The translations under genes and the position numbers were made by a program. Below the pieces are notes generated by a model, which was given only the letters and a program-made list of their open reading frames with translations, had not been told where the DNA came from and did no database searches. Source: Burkholderiales bacterium (lineage in GTDB: Bacteria; Pseudomonadota; Gammaproteobacteria; Burkholderiales; Burkholderiaceae_D). Taken from it: 64,000 nt of DNA. Positions within the stretch are counted from its first letter, which is position 1; each line of letters opens with the position of its first letter. Below are positions 17,180 to 27,120 of this stretch, in pieces. The DNA lies in contig CANGAW010000007.1 of NCBI GenBank assembly GCA_947451925.1, positions 1-64,000 on the forward strand. Reading direction: 5' to 3'.

Positions 17180-18009
17180 TTTCTGACCCAGGTCTTCCAG
17201 GCCAGCCAGAGTTTGCGAATGGGAGTGAGCGAAATTTTATGCTCGAGCACGTGAAAGCCGTCGCGCTCAATTTCATCTAATACGGTGCGATAAATTGCCG
17301 CCATGATCAGCCCCGGTCTTTGCGCGCGCCGGTCTTCTGGCGGCAGCAAGGCAAAGGCTTCGTCATAGCAGGCTTGCGCGCGCCTGACTTGCGCCTGCAT
17401 CAGCGCCTCGAAACGTTCGCTATGGCGGGCATTGAGCAGGTCGGCAGCCGGCACGCCATGGGCTTGCAATTCATTGACGGGCAAATAGATGCGGCCGCGA
17501 CGGGCGTCTTCTCCCACGTCGCGAATGATGTTGGTGAGCTGGAAAGCCAGGCCGAGTTTTTCGGCATACGCCAGCGTGCGCGGATTGGTCACGCCAAAAA
17601 TACTGGCCGACATGATGCCGACCACACTGGCAACATGCCAGCAATAGCGCTGCAGGCCGGGATAATCCAGATAACGGGTCTGGTCCAGATCCATCTCCAT
17701 GCCGTCAATGACCGCTTGCAGATGCTCACCCTGGATGTTGAAGGCTTGCAGATGCGGCGCCAGTGCTTTGGTCACAGGATGGGTTGGCGAGCCTGCCAGC
17801 ATTTGCGCGACTTCCTTGCGCCACCAGACCAGCTTGGTACGGGCCAGCATGGTGTCGCTGCATTCATCAACCACATCATCGACCTCGCGGCAAAACGCAT
17901 ACAAAGCGGTAATGGCCAAACGTCGCTGCGGTGGCAGAAACAGAAAGCTGTAGTAAAAGCTCGAGCCGCTTTGCGCGGTCTTTTGTTGGCAATAATCTTC
18001 GGGAGACAT
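17176..18009 (-). CDS. hpnD: Presqualene diphosphate synthase HpnD
   Basis: Trans-isoprenyl diphosphate synthase-fold enzyme joining two farnesyl diphosphates to presqualene diphosphate. It has 277 residues. It begins MSPEDYCQQKTAQSGSSFYY, a hallmark of HpnD. The two aspartate-rich motifs are present: DDVVDE near residue 42, and a second block QLTNIIRDVGEDARRGR near 160-176. RGRIYLP is also kept. hpnC lies 41 bp upstream; hpnE overlaps downstream by 4 bp. No bacterial SQS-type single enzyme is seen, so squalene is made by the three-enzyme route. Confidence 0.92.
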   Translation of the reverse strand: MSPEDYCQQKTAQSGSSFYYSFLFLPPQRRLAITALYAFCREVDDVVDECSDTMLARTKLVWWRKEVAQMLAGSPTHPVTKALAPHLQAFNIQGEHLQAVIDGMEMDLDQTRYLDYPGLQRYCWHVASVVGIMSASIFGVTNPRTLAYAEKLGLAFQLTNIIRDVGEDARRGRIYLPVNELQAHGVPAADLLNARHSERFEALMQAQVRRAQACYDEAFALLPPEDRRAQRPGLIMAAIYRTVLDEIERDGFHVLEHKISLTPIRKLWLAWKTWVRN

Positions 18010-18050
18010 GGGTCGGGGTGAGGGAAAAATTATCTGAAAGTCAGGCCATG

Positions 18051-18866
18051 CTAGCCGAGATTGCGGATGGCGCGCCAGAGCATGATGATCCAGTCGCGTT
18101 TTTCCAGTGTCGGGCGATGTATGAAGACGTCATAATCTGCCGCTTCGATTTTGTCCAGAATGCGTAGGCCGCCTTGCACGATCAGCCTGAGTTCCCAGCC
18201 CATGCGGCCGCGCAGTTTTTTGGTTAGCGGCAGTCCGCTATGCATCAATTGACGGGCACGGCTGATTTCAAATTGCATCAGCGCGCGCCAGTTGTCATCA
18301 ATGCGTGCGGCGGCGATTTGTTCTTCATTGACACCAAAGCGCAGTAAATCTTCTGCCGGCAGGTAGACGCGGGATTTTTCCCAGTCTATGGCCACGTCCT
18401 GCCAGAAATTAATCAGTTGCAGCGCACTGCAGATGGCATCCGATTGCTGCAATGACAGTGCATCCTGTTCTTCAAACAAGGCCAGCATGATGCGCCCGAC
18501 CGGATTGGCCGAGCGGGCGCAATAGTCGAGTAGCGAAGCAAAGTCGGCGTAACGGGTTTGCACTACGTCTTGTGCAAAGGCTGACAGCAAATCACGAAAA
18601 CACTGGAGAGCCAGCCCATGCTGGCGAATGACTGCGCCAAGTTCGGTAAACAAGGCGACCTTGTTTGGCTGGCCTTGCTCTATGCGACTCAGTTCATCCT
18701 GATAAAGGCACAATGCAGCCAGCCGTTCAGCATCGGAGGCATGGCCTTCGTCGGCAATATCGTCAGCACTGCGGGCGAACGCGTAGATCACGCGAACCGG
18801 TGCGCGCAGCCTGGGCGGAAGCAGTGGGGAGGCGACCGGAAAATTTTCATAATGCGAATTTGACAT
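18051..18866 (-). CDS. hpnC: Hydroxysqualene synthase HpnC
   Basis: Sister of HpnD that converts presqualene diphosphate to hydroxysqualene. It has 271 residues from the ATG at 18866, beginning MSNSHYENFPVASPLLPPRL, which is the typical HpnC N-terminus; a TTG two codons upstream is unlikely. Aspartate-rich motifs are SADDIADEG near residue 35 and NFWQDVAIDWEKSRVYLP near 155. It is the first gene of the hpnCDE operon and is divergent from the RND efflux operon, with about 180 bp between. Confidence 0.92.
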   Translation of the reverse strand: MSNSHYENFPVASPLLPPRLRAPVRVIYAFARSADDIADEGHASDAERLAALCLYQDELSRIEQGQPNKVALFTELGAVIRQHGLALQCFRDLLSAFAQDVVQTRYADFASLLDYCARSANPVGRIMLALFEEQDALSLQQSDAICSALQLINFWQDVAIDWEKSRVYLPAEDLLRFGVNEEQIAAARIDDNWRALMQFEISRARQLMHSGLPLTKKLRGRMGWELRLIVQGGLRILDKIEAADYDVFIHRPTLEKRDWIIMLWRAIRNLG

Positions 18867-19047
18867 CGGCAATCGGGGCAGTGAACTGAATTCCTTACGC
18901 TTTACGCATGGGCATTAGCTATAATTAATAACTTAAGAGTCAGTAAAAATTATTTTATTGCTTATATCAACGTATTCGAGACGACAGATACAGCCAAGCC
19001 TGCTGTGACCTTGCCACTTTGGCTGCTCGAATAGTAAAGGAAAAATT
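18867..19047. promoter_or_regulatory. Divergent promoter region between hpnC and efflux operon
   Basis: This 181-bp gap is AT-rich in its centre. A perfect plus-strand TATAAT lies at 18920-18925; no good -35 box sits 17 nt upstream (TTACGC at 19 nt spacing is the best). The stretch after it (AATTAATAACTTAAG and TTATTTTATT) is notably A/T-rich. Likely promoters for both directions lie here, but I cannot place the start sites. Confidence 0.4.
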
Positions 19048-20193
19048 GTGTATTTGATGACGCCCCCCCTGCATTTGCCCTACCGCTTGCGCGCAGCCTT
19101 GCTGTTGACTTCCAGTTTTCTGCTGCTCAGCTGTTCTAAAAAAGTGGAAGTGGTCGAAGATATCCGGCCTGTGCGGGCAATGGTGGTGGCGCCAGCCAGC
19201 TTCAATGCGCTGGTTGAACTGGCTGGCGAAATCGTGCCGCGTTATGAATCGCGACTGGGTTTTCGGGTTGGCGGCAAAGTGGTGGCGCGACGGGTGGAAG
19301 TGGGTACGCAAGTCAGTCGTGGTCAGATTCTGATGCAACTGGACCCCAGAGATTTCCAGCTGGCGCAAGCGCAGGCCAATGCCGCGCTCAGTGCAGCGGG
19401 CAGCAATATGGCACTGGCCAAAGCCGAGCTGGACCGCTATCGTGAGTTAAGACAAAAGAATTTCGTCAGTCAGGCACTGCTTGATGCCAAAGAAGCCGCG
19501 TACAAAGCGGCACTGGCCAACAACGAACAGGCCAGTGCGGGCTTGAAGGTGCAGGCGAATCAAAATAGTTACGCCACGCTGGTGGCCGATGTGGACGGCG
19601 TCGTCACTGCCATTGATGCCGAAGCAGGGCAAGTGGTGGCACCGGGCGTGCCGGTAGTCAGGATCGCCCAAACTGGCGACAAGGAAGTGCGGGTCAGTAT
19701 TCCGGAAGATCAGGCCGATGCGGTGCGCCATGTGACGGAGTTGAAAGTGCGCACCTGGGCCAATCAGGCCGTTTTGATGGACGGGCGTTTGCGTGAACTC
19801 TCGCCCATGGCAGACCCTGCTACACGCACTTATACCGCCAAAATTTCTATTCCTAAAGCCGGTGCCGACGTGCGTCTGGGCATGACGGCCACAGTCAGCT
19901 TTGCAACCCAGTCTTCGCAGTCCGCCATACGGGTGCCATTGACGGCGCTGTTTAATGACAAAAACACGACCTCGGTCTGGGTGGTGGAAAACAATGTGGT
20001 CAAGCTGGTGCCGATCCAGGTTGCCGGCGCAATGGGCAACGAGATTTTATTAGCCGGTGGCGTTAATGCCGGCCAGACCATTGTGACTGCAGGGGTTAAT
20101 TTGCTGCGTCCGGGACAGAAGGTCAAATTGCTGGGGCAGGAACTCGTTGCCAGCCCAGCTCCTGTTAAGGCCGTGGCTGAGGCCGGCAAATGA
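19048..20193 (+). CDS. RND efflux periplasmic adaptor (membrane fusion lipoprotein)
   Basis: Periplasmic adaptor of an AcrA/MexA-type pump, 381 residues. It starts at a GTG with AAGGA about 6 nt upstream. A lipoprotein signal peptide is visible: a hydrophobic stretch ending in the lipobox LLSC near residue 30, so it is probably anchored by lipid in the inner membrane. Then follow a barrel-sandwich first half (FRVGGKVVARRVEVGTQVSRGQ), an alpha-hairpin region (about residues 105-170), the second lipoyl half (VDGVVTAIDAEAGQVV) and the beta-barrel. The stop overlaps the start of the RND gene by 4 bp. Substrate unknown. Confidence 0.88.
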   Translation: MYLMTPPLHLPYRLRAALLLTSSFLLLSCSKKVEVVEDIRPVRAMVVAPASFNALVELAGEIVPRYESRLGFRVGGKVVARRVEVGTQVSRGQILMQLDPRDFQLAQAQANAALSAAGSNMALAKAELDRYRELRQKNFVSQALLDAKEAAYKAALANNEQASAGLKVQANQNSYATLVADVDGVVTAIDAEAGQVVAPGVPVVRIAQTGDKEVRVSIPEDQADAVRHVTELKVRTWANQAVLMDGRLRELSPMADPATRTYTAKISIPKAGADVRLGMTATVSFATQSSQSAIRVPLTALFNDKNTTSVWVVENNVVKLVPIQVAGAMGNEILLAGGVNAGQTIVTAGVNLLRPGQKVKLLGQELVASPAPVKAVAEAGK

Positions 20194-23100
20194 AGGGGCG
20201 CATCAATTTATCGCGCTGGGCGCTGGAGCATATTCCGTTTATCCGTTATCTGATGGTGGTGCTGCTATTGGGCGGCATTATCGGTTACGGCAAGCTGGGG
20301 CAGGACGAAGATCCGCCGTTCACCTTCCGTGCGATGGTGGTCAGGGCCTATTGGCCGGGCGCCAGTTCTTTGCAAATGGCCGAGCAAGTTACCGACAAGC
20401 TGGAAAAAAAGCTGCAGGAAACTCCCTTCATTGACAAGATTCGCAGTTATTCCAAGCCGGGCGAAACCCTGATCATTCTGGAATTGCGCGAATCGACGCC
20501 ACCAAAAGAAGTGCCGCAGGCCTGGTATCAGGTGCGCAAAAAAATCGGCGATATCCGCGGCAGCTTGCCCGGTGGCGTGCAAGGTCCGTTTTATAACGAT
20601 GAATTTGGCGATACCTACGGCTCCATCTTTGCGCTCTCCGGCGACGGCTTTACCTCCGCAGAAGTGAAAGATTATGCCGACTTTGTGCGCCAGCAGCTGC
20701 TGGGCATCAAGTCGGTGGCCAAGGTTGAGCTGTATGGCGTGCAGGATGAAAAAATCTTCATCGAATTTTCAACCCGCAAATTTGCCCAGTTAGGCATTCC
20801 TTTCGAGAGCGTGATTGCACAGATTAACGAGCAAAACGCGGTCGAGGGCAGCGGCGTGCTGGTGACCGGTTCGGATAATTTGCAGGTGCGGGTCTCGGGC
20901 GCGATGCGCTCGATCAAAGACTTCGAGAACATGCCGCTGCGGGCCAATGGCAATAGTTTCCGCCTCGGCGATTTTGCCAAAGTCAGCCGCGGCACCATCG
21001 ATCCGCCACGCGACAAGATGCGTTTCAACGGCAAGGAAGTCATTGGCCTTGGCGTGTCGATGGAAAAGGGCGGTGACATCATTGCACTGGGCCGCAACCT
21101 GGACGCAGCAACGACGACGATTCGCGCCAATCTGCCGGTCGGTATTGAACTGCAACGGGTTAGCAATCAGCCCAAGGCCGTGACGTCATCGGTCGATGAG
21201 TTTTTGAAGGTGCTGGCTGAAGCGGTGATGATTGTGCTGGCAGTCAGCTTCATTTCACTGGGCTTGCATACCAAACCCTTTCGCATCGACACCCGGCCCG
21301 GTCTGGTGGTGGCGCTGACCATTCCGCTGGTGCTGGCCGCGACCTTCATGGGCATGTGGATCTTGTCGATTGACCTGCACAAAATTTCGCTGGGTGCGCT
21401 GATCATTGCGCTGGGCTTGCTGGTTGATGACGCGATTATTGCCGTCGAAATGATGGTGCGCAAAATGGAAGAGGGTTTGTCGCGTTTCGATGCCGCCACC
21501 TTCGCCTATACCTCAACGGCCATGCCCATGCTGACCGGCACCCTGATTACTGCCGCCGGCTTTTTGCCGATCGGTTTTGCCAAGTCGGCAGCCGGTGAGT
21601 ACACCTTTTCCATGTTTTCGGTCAATGCGCTGGCCCTGCTGATTTCCTGGGTGTTTGCGGTGTTGTTCACCCCGTACATCGGTTATGTGTTGCTGAAGGT
21701 CAGGCCGGCTTCCAGCGCCGATGGCCATCATGAATTATTCGACACGCCTTTTTATAACCGCTTGCGGCGGGTGGTGAACTGGTGCGTCGAATGGCGCAAG
21801 ACCACCATCCTGCTGACGCTGGCCGGATTTTTTCTAGGCGTGTTCGGCTTCAAATTTATTGAACAACAATTTTTCCCCGACTCGAGCCGGCTGGAACTGA
21901 TGGTTGAACTCTGGCTGCCGGAAGGATCAAGCTATCAGGCAACCGAAGCGCAGGCGAAAAAGTTTGAACGTTTCATCATGCAAGAGCCGGGTGTGGAAAG
22001 CGTGACCAGCTATGTGGGCACCGGCAGTCCGCGTTTCTATTTGCCGCTGGATCAGATTTTCCCGCAGACGAATGTGTCCCAACTTGTGGTCTTGCCGAAA
22101 GACGCCAAAGCCCGCGAATCCTTGCGGCTGAAAATTGTGGCCGCCTTCAAGTCGGATTTCCCCGAAGTGCGTGGCCGCGTCAAGTTACTGCCTAACGGCC
22201 CGCCAGTGCCTTACCCGGTGCAGTTTCGCGTAACGGGTACGGAAGTGGCCAAGGTGCGCATCATCGCCGACGAGGTCAAGCAAATCATGCGCGGCAACGC
22301 CAATGCGCGCGGGGTCAATGACAACTGGAATGAATCGGTGAAGGTGCTGCGGATTGATCTTGACCAGGATAAATTGCGCGCGCTGGGCATTAATTCGCAA
22401 ACGGTAATGCGGGCTGCAAACACCATCCTGACGGGCACCACGGTTGGTCAGTTCCGCGATGGTGACAAACTCATTGATATTGTCATGCGTCAGCCGGTTG
22501 AGGAAAGAGCCACCATTACGGCTCTGAACAATGCCAGCATTCCGAGCGCCTCCGGGCGGGCAGTGCCTTTGTCGCAACTGGCGACGCCGCATTTCGTCTG
22601 GGAACCGGGCGTGGTCTGGCGTGAAGGCCGCGAATGGGCCATTACGGTTCAGTCGGATGTGGTCGACGGCATTCAGGGGCCAACTGTGTCTGGGCAGATT
22701 GATCCGCAGCTCGACGCGTTGCGCGCCAAACTGCCGCCTGGCTACCGCATCAAGTTGGCCGGTGCGGCAGCTGACAGTGGCAAGGCGCAAGATTCGATTG
22801 CAGCCAATGTGCCACTGGTGATCTTCATCGTCTTTACGCTGTTGATGCTGCAGTTGCACAGCTTTTCACGCTCCCTGCTGGTGTTTCTGACCGGCCCGCT
22901 CGGTGTGGCCGGGGCGGCACTGGCGCTGCTGATTTTGCAGCGACCGTTTGGCTTCGTTGCGCAACTGGGGGTGATCGCCTTGTTTGGCATGATCATTCGC
23001 AATTCCGTGATTCTGGTTGACCAGATTGAACAGGACATTGCAGCCGGCATGCCAGCCTGGGACGCCATTGTTGGCTCGGCAGTGCGGCGTTTCAGGCCCA

Positions 23101-23273
23101 TTATCCTGACTGCGGCCACGGCTGTACTGGCCATGATTCCCTTGTCGCGCTCGGTATTCTGGGGCCCGATGGCGGTGGCCATCATGGGCGGACTGGTGGT
23201 GGCAACGGCTTTGACCCTGCTGTTTTTGCCGGCCTTGTATGCGGCATGGTTCAGGATCAAGCGGCCACTGTAG
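20190..23273 (+). CDS. RND multidrug/solute efflux transporter (AcrB/HAE1-like)
   Basis: Inner-membrane proton-driven resistance-nodulation-division pump of 1027 residues. It shows the duplicated RND layout: TM1 near residues 15-32, a large periplasmic loop, six clustered helices (about 340-530), a second periplasmic loop, and six more helices at the C-terminus. The proton-relay acidic pair of TM4 is present in GLLVDDAIIAVE. The C-terminal conserved block is FGMIIRNSVILVDQIEQ. It is translationally coupled to its adaptor. No outer-membrane channel gene follows, so it probably borrows a TolC-type channel encoded elsewhere. Substrate cannot be told from sequence. Confidence 0.9.
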   Translation: MKGRINLSRWALEHIPFIRYLMVVLLLGGIIGYGKLGQDEDPPFTFRAMVVRAYWPGASSLQMAEQVTDKLEKKLQETPFIDKIRSYSKPGETLIILELRESTPPKEVPQAWYQVRKKIGDIRGSLPGGVQGPFYNDEFGDTYGSIFALSGDGFTSAEVKDYADFVRQQLLGIKSVAKVELYGVQDEKIFIEFSTRKFAQLGIPFESVIAQINEQNAVEGSGVLVTGSDNLQVRVSGAMRSIKDFENMPLRANGNSFRLGDFAKVSRGTIDPPRDKMRFNGKEVIGLGVSMEKGGDIIALGRNLDAATTTIRANLPVGIELQRVSNQPKAVTSSVDEFLKVLAEAVMIVLAVSFISLGLHTKPFRIDTRPGLVVALTIPLVLAATFMGMWILSIDLHKISLGALIIALGLLVDDAIIAVEMMVRKMEEGLSRFDAATFAYTSTAMPMLTGTLITAAGFLPIGFAKSAAGEYTFSMFSVNALALLISWVFAVLFTPYIGYVLLKVRPASSADGHHELFDTPFYNRLRRVVNWCVEWRKTTILLTLAGFFLGVFGFKFIEQQFFPDSSRLELMVELWLPEGSSYQATEAQAKKFERFIMQEPGVESVTSYVGTGSPRFYLPLDQIFPQTNVSQLVVLPKDAKARESLRLKIVAAFKSDFPEVRGRVKLLPNGPPVPYPVQFRVTGTEVAKVRIIADEVKQIMRGNANARGVNDNWNESVKVLRIDLDQDKLRALGINSQTVMRAANTILTGTTVGQFRDGDKLIDIVMRQPVEERATITALNNASIPSASGRAVPLSQLATPHFVWEPGVVWREGREWAITVQSDVVDGIQGPTVSGQIDPQLDALRAKLPPGYRIKLAGAAADSGKAQDSIAANVPLVIFIVFTLLMLQLHSFSRSLLVFLTGPLGVAGAALALLILQRPFGFVAQLGVIALFGMIIRNSVILVDQIEQDIAAGMPAWDAIVGSAVRRFRPIILTAATAVLAMIPLSRSVFWGPMAVAIMGGLVVATALTLLFLPALYAAWFRIKRPL

Positions 23274-23301
23274 CAGGGCAGGGCATAAATCGCCTGCCCT
23301 G
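23274..23301 (+). other. Perfect 9-bp stem-loop directly after the efflux operon
   Basis: CAGGGCAGG (23274-23282) and CCTGCCCTG (23293-23301) form a perfect stem with a 10-nt loop, starting on the base after the RND stop codon. There is no T-run behind it, so it may protect the 3' end of the message instead of terminating transcription. Confidence 0.45.
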
Positions 23302-23378
23302 AAAATTCAGACGCGGACTGGTCAAAAATCCAGTAAAATTCGCGCCTGAAGTCGAATAGCCAACACAATGGCAATGCA

Positions 23379-23418
23379 GGGCGACCGTTTAGACTCTGGG
23401 TCGCCCTTTGCTTTTGTT
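23379..23418 (+). terminator. Probable terminator of efflux operon, before tRNA-Leu
   Basis: GGGCGACC (23379-23386) pairs perfectly with GGTCGCCC (23399-23406), with a 12-nt loop and a T-rich tail TTTGCTTTTG. A second smaller hairpin, CAGGCC/GGCCTG (23423-23446), lies just before the tRNA gene. Confidence 0.5.
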
Positions 23419-23452
23419 GACACAGGCCGGAACGGATTCTGGCCTGTTTGCC

Positions 23453-23539
23453 GCGAGGATGGCGAAATTGGTAGACGCACCAGGTTTAGGTCCTGACGCC
23501 AGCAATGGTGTGGGGGTTCGAGTCCCCCTCCTCGCACCA
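23453..23539 (+). tRNA. tRNA-Leu (anticodon UAG)
   Basis: 87-nt class II tRNA with long variable arm. The acceptor arms GCGAGGA and TCCTCGC pair, the CCA is encoded, the anticodon loop is TTTAGGT giving UAG (reads CUN leucine codons), and the T-loop is GGTTCGAGTCC. It lies immediately upstream of tig; in many proteobacteria a tRNA-Leu gene sits at this spot. Confidence 0.97.
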
Positions 23540-23569
23540 CAAAACGATTAACATTTTTGGATGATTCAC

Positions 23570-24916
23570 ATGGCAACTGCAGTCGAAACCCTGGAAAAAC
23601 TTGAGCGCCGCGTCACCCTGACGGTACCGCTGGCTGATGTCAATGCAGAAGTTGAAAAGCGCTTGAAGCAGCGCGCCCGCACTGCCAAGGCGCCGGGCTT
23701 TCGTCCTGGTAAAGTGCCGATGAAAATGGTCGCGGCACAATTTGGCTATACCGTTGAGAGCGAAGTTCTCAACGACAAAGTCGGCCGTGCTTTTGCTGAA
23801 GTGACTGTCGAACATCAATTGCGCGTTGCCGGCTTCCCGAAAATTGAAGCCAATACCGACGAAAAAGTCGAAGGCGCGCTGGTATTCTCGGCCACCTTCG
23901 AGGTTTATCCTGACGTTAAAGTCGGTGACCTGGCAGCCGTAGAAGTGGAACAAAGCAAGGCGGATGTCAGCGACGCTGAAATCGACAAGACGATTGAAAT
24001 CCTGCGCAAACAACGCGTCCACTATCACACCAAGGGCCAGCACGACGCCCACGGCGATGGCGGCCCTGACCAGTCAGCACAAAGCGGCGACCGCGTCACC
24101 GTTGATTTCGTTGGCAAGATTGATGGCGTTGAATTCGGCGGCGGCAAAGCCGATGATTTCGTTTTCATCCTGGGCGAAGGCCGCATGCTGGCCGAGTTTG
24201 AAGTGCAAACCACCGGCATGAAAGTCGGCGAGTCCAAGACTTTCAACATGGATTTCCCTGCTGACTACCATGGCAAAGATGTTGCCGGTAAAACTGCAGA
24301 GTTCACCATCACCCTGAAACAAATCGAATGGGCGCACCTGCCTGAAGTCAACGCCGATTTCGCAAAAGCGCTGGGCGTGCCGGATGGCGACATGCAGAAA
24401 ATGCGTGACGATATCCGTGCCAATCTCCAGCGTGAAGTCAGCAGCCGCATCAAGGCCCGCACCAAAGCCAGCGTGATGGATGCGCTGATCAAGGTTGCCG
24501 AGCTTGAGGTGCCTAAGGCTTTGCTGGATCAGGACGCCGAGCGTCTGGCCGAAATGACCCGCGAAGACATGCGTCAGCGCGGCATGGATGTGAAAAACAT
24601 GCCTTTCCCGGTTGAGCTGTTTACGGCGCAGGCTGATCGTCGCGTGCGTCTGGGTCTGATCTTGGGCGAATTGGTCAAAATTAATGATTTGCAGGCAAAT
24701 GCCGATCAGATCAAAGCGCACATCGAAGACTTTGCCAAAGCTTACGAAGATCCGCAGCAAGTGGTGAAATATTATTTCAGCGACCGTAACCGTCTGGCTG
24801 AAGTCGAAGCCCTTGTTTTAGAAGAAAACGTCGTCAACTTCGTTATTGCCAAGGCAAAGGTAACGGACAAAGTGGTTTCGTTTGATGAACTGATGGGTAA
24901 TAACGCGCAGGCCTGA
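23570..24916 (+). CDS. tig: Trigger factor
   Basis: Ribosome-bound chaperone and peptidyl-prolyl isomerase that meets nascent chains at the exit tunnel. It has 448 residues from the ATG at 23570 ([20 protein letters not shown]), matching the family; an in-frame ATG three codons upstream (23561) is less likely because GGATG there looks like the ribosome site. The N-terminal ribosome-binding signature appears as [11 protein letters not shown] (about residues 42-52). The FKBP-type PPIase domain follows ([20 protein letters not shown]), then a helical C-terminal chaperone region. It heads the tig-clpP-clpX-lon quality-control block. Confidence 0.96.
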   Translation: MATAVETLEKLERRVTLTVPLADVNAEVEKRLKQRARTAKAPGFRPGKVPMKMVAAQFGYTVESEVLNDKVGRAFAEVTVEHQLRVAGFPKIEANTDEKVEGALVFSATFEVYPDVKVGDLAAVEVEQSKADVSDAEIDKTIEILRKQRVHYHTKGQHDAHGDGGPDQSAQSGDRVTVDFVGKIDGVEFGGGKADDFVFILGEGRMLAEFEVQTTGMKVGESKTFNMDFPADYHGKDVAGKTAEFTITLKQIEWAHLPEVNADFAKALGVPDGDMQKMRDDIRANLQREVSSRIKARTKASVMDALIKVAELEVPKALLDQDAERLAEMTREDMRQRGMDVKNMPFPVELFTAQADRRVRLGLILGELVKINDLQANADQIKAHIEDFAKAYEDPQQVVKYYFSDRNRLAEVEALVLEENVVNFVIAKAKVTDKVVSFDELMGNNAQA

Positions 24917-24945
24917 TGTTTCAGGCGCTCGCTTAAGGACAATAC

Positions 24946-25578
24946 ATGACTGACATTTATCGCAAATCTGCCCTCGACACCGACATGCTTGGCATGGTGC
25001 CGATGGTGATTGAGCAAAGTGGCCGCGGCGAGCGCGCGTATGACATTTATTCGCGCCTGTTGAAAGAGCGGGTCATTTTTCTGGTTGGCCCGGTCAATGA
25101 CCACACGGCCAATCTGATCGTTGCCCAGATGCTGTTTCTGGAAAGTGAAAACCCGGATAAAGATATTTCCTTGTATATCAATTCCCCGGGTGGCTCTGTA
25201 TCAGCCGGTCTGGCCATCTATGACACGATGCAGTTCATCAAGCCGGACGTATCGACTTTGTGTACTGGCCTCGCGGCATCGATGGGCGCGTTTTTGCTGG
25301 CCGCTGGTGCCAAGGGCAAACGCTTCTCCTTGCCCAACTCGCGCATCATGATTCATCAGCCTTTGGGTGGCGCGCAAGGTCAGGCAGCCGACATCGAAAT
25401 TCAGGCTCGCGAAATTTTGTATTTGCGTGAACGCCTGAACCAGATTCTGGCTGATAAAACCGGTCGCACCATCGACCAGATTGCCAAAGATACCGATCGC
25501 GACAACTTCATGTCTGCTGATCAGGCCGCTGAATACGGCATGATCGACAAGGTGCTGACCCACCGCGTAACAGAGTAA
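24946..25578 (+). CDS. clpP: ATP-dependent Clp protease proteolytic subunit
   Basis: Serine peptidase forming the tetradecameric chamber used with ClpX and ClpA. It has 210 residues. The catalytic triad is readable: S112 in [12 protein letters not shown]137 in IMIHQPLGG and D186 in DTDRDNFMS. The N-terminal [20 protein letters not shown] includes a short propeptide and the axial-loop region. It follows tig by 29 bp. A strong hairpin terminator lies just behind it. Confidence 0.97.
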   Translation: MTDIYRKSALDTDMLGMVPMVIEQSGRGERAYDIYSRLLKERVIFLVGPVNDHTANLIVAQMLFLESENPDKDISLYINSPGGSVSAGLAIYDTMQFIKPDVSTLCTGLAASMGAFLLAAGAKGKRFSLPNSRIMIHQPLGGAQGQAADIEIQAREILYLRERLNQILADKTGRTIDQIAKDTDRDNFMSADQAAEYGMIDKVLTHRVTE

Positions 25579-25590
25579 AAACAGAGTAAA

Positions 25591-25614
25591 AAAATCCGGC
25601 TTAGCCGGATTTTT
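25591..25614 (+). terminator. Rho-independent terminator after clpP
   Basis: ATCCGGC (25594-25600), loop TTA, GCCGGAT (25604-25610), then a run of T residues; preceded by an A-run. It suggests that clpX is also read from its own promoter. Confidence 0.85.
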
Positions 25615-25646
25615 GATTGCGCCTTAGTCTGCTTACTGCTCTACCA

Positions 25647-25696
25647 AAATACGTCATTGTGGTCTTAGTGACGAATTTTGGTTTCGCGGGTAAGAT
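25647..25696 (+). promoter_or_regulatory. Candidate clpX promoter overlapped by an inverted repeat
   Basis: A sigma-70-like pair GTGACG (25668-25673), 17-nt spacer, TAAGAT (25691-25696) lies 32 bp before the clpX ATG. An imperfect inverted repeat covers the -35 box: AAATACGTCA (25647-25656) and TGACGAATTT (25669-25678), nine of ten positions matching. It may be an operator. Regulator unknown. Confidence 0.4.
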
Positions 25697-25727
25697 CAGA
25701 TCACATTGACTTTAATAGCATCTTGAC

Positions 25728-26996
25728 ATGGCCGAAAAAAAATCATCCAGCGGTGAAAAATTACTCTATTGCTCGTTCTGCGGCAAGAGTCAGCATGAGG
25801 TAAAAAAACTCATCGCCGGTCCATCGGTTTTTATCTGCGACGAATGCATTGATCTGTGCAACGACATCATTCGCGATGAAGCCTCGACCGTTGAATCCGT
25901 AGCCGGTCCTAAAACAGACCTGCCAACGCCGCAGGAAATTTGCGACTTGCTGGGTCAGTATGTGATCGGGCAGGAAACCGCCAAACGCATTTTGTCGGTG
26001 GCCGTTTATAACCACTACAAACGCCTGCGTCATCTGGGTAAAAAAGACGACGTCGAACTAGCAAAGAGCAATATCTTACTGGTGGGCCCAACCGGCTCAG
26101 GCAAAACCTTGCTGGCACAAACGCTGGCCCGCATGTTGAACGTGCCGTTTGTGATTGCCGACGCCACCACGCTGACCGAAGCCGGTTATGTGGGTGAAGA
26201 CGTTGAAAACATTATTCAGAAGCTGCTGCAAAACTGTAATTACGATGTTGAAAAGGCCCAAAAAGGCATTGTCTACATCGATGAAATTGACAAGATTTCA
26301 CGCAAGTCCGATAACCCTTCGATTACCCGCGATGTCTCCGGCGAAGGCGTGCAACAAGCCCTGCTCAAGCTGATCGAAGGCACGATGGCTTCGGTGCCGC
26401 CGCAGGGTGGCCGCAAGCATCCAAACCAGGACTTCGTGCAGATCGACACCACCAACATCATGTTCATTTGTGGCGGCGCGTTTGACGGACTGGCGAAAAT
26501 TATTTCGAATCGTTCCGAAAAAAGCGGCATCGGTTTTTCAGCCAATGTGAAAAGCCAGAGCGAGCGCAGTGCCAGTGATGTGATGCTGGACGCCGAGCCT
26601 GAAGACCTGATCAAGTTTGGCCTGATCCCCGAACTCGTTGGCCGCCTGCCTGTGGTGGCTACGCTGTCAGAGTTGTCGGAAGATGCGCTGATTCAGATTT
26701 TGCTGGAGCCGAAAAACGCGCTGGTCAAACAGTATTCCAAGCTGCTTGAAATGGAAGGCGCTGAACTCGAGATCCGTCCTGCTGCCTTGCAGGCGATTGC
26801 GAAAAAAGCGCTTGCCCGCAAGACGGGTGCGCGTGGTCTGCGTTCAATTATCGAGCACGCCTTGCTGGAGGTGATGTTTGAATTGCCGAATCAGCAAAAT
26901 GTCGCCAAGGTAGTCATCGATGAAAATACGATTACCAATGGTGCCAAGCCTTTACTGATTTATCACGAGGCACAAAAAGTCTCGGGTTCGAAATAA
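25728..26996 (+). CDS. clpX: ATP-dependent Clp protease ATP-binding subunit ClpX
   Basis: AAA+ unfoldase that recognises substrates, including ssrA-tagged proteins, and feeds ClpP. It has 422 residues. The N-terminal C4 zinc-binding domain is [11 protein letters not shown] and CDECIDLC (about residues 16-40). Walker A is [12 protein letters not shown], Walker [11 protein letters not shown], and the pore loop is GYVGEDVE. The ClpP-contacting loop carries an IGF motif (SGIGFSANV). Sensor-2 region [10 protein letters not shown] is present. All standard features intact. Confidence 0.97.
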   Translation: MAEKKSSSGEKLLYCSFCGKSQHEVKKLIAGPSVFICDECIDLCNDIIRDEASTVESVAGPKTDLPTPQEICDLLGQYVIGQETAKRILSVAVYNHYKRLRHLGKKDDVELAKSNILLVGPTGSGKTLLAQTLARMLNVPFVIADATTLTEAGYVGEDVENIIQKLLQNCNYDVEKAQKGIVYIDEIDKISRKSDNPSITRDVSGEGVQQALLKLIEGTMASVPPQGGRKHPNQDFVQIDTTNIMFICGGAFDGLAKIISNRSEKSGIGFSANVKSQSERSASDVMLDAEPEDLIKFGLIPELVGRLPVVATLSELSEDALIQILLEPKNALVKQYSKLLEMEGAELEIRPAALQAIAKKALARKTGARGLRSIIEHALLEVMFELPNQQNVAKVVIDENTITNGAKPLLIYHEAQKVSGSK

Positions 26997-27120
26997 GCTC
27001 TGCACGCTCTGTTTCGCTATAAAACTTGCAATTTCATCGGGTTTTAGTCCTTTTTGCGCTGATTTTTGAACAAACACAGTACAATCGGATCAATACAGAG
27101 TAGTGCGGCTCCATTGAAAG

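Noticed and set aside
23322..23576. Reverse-strand ORF over tRNA-Leu (RGGGLEPPHHCW-type product)
   Set aside because: Well-known artefact of translating the antisense strand of a tRNA gene.
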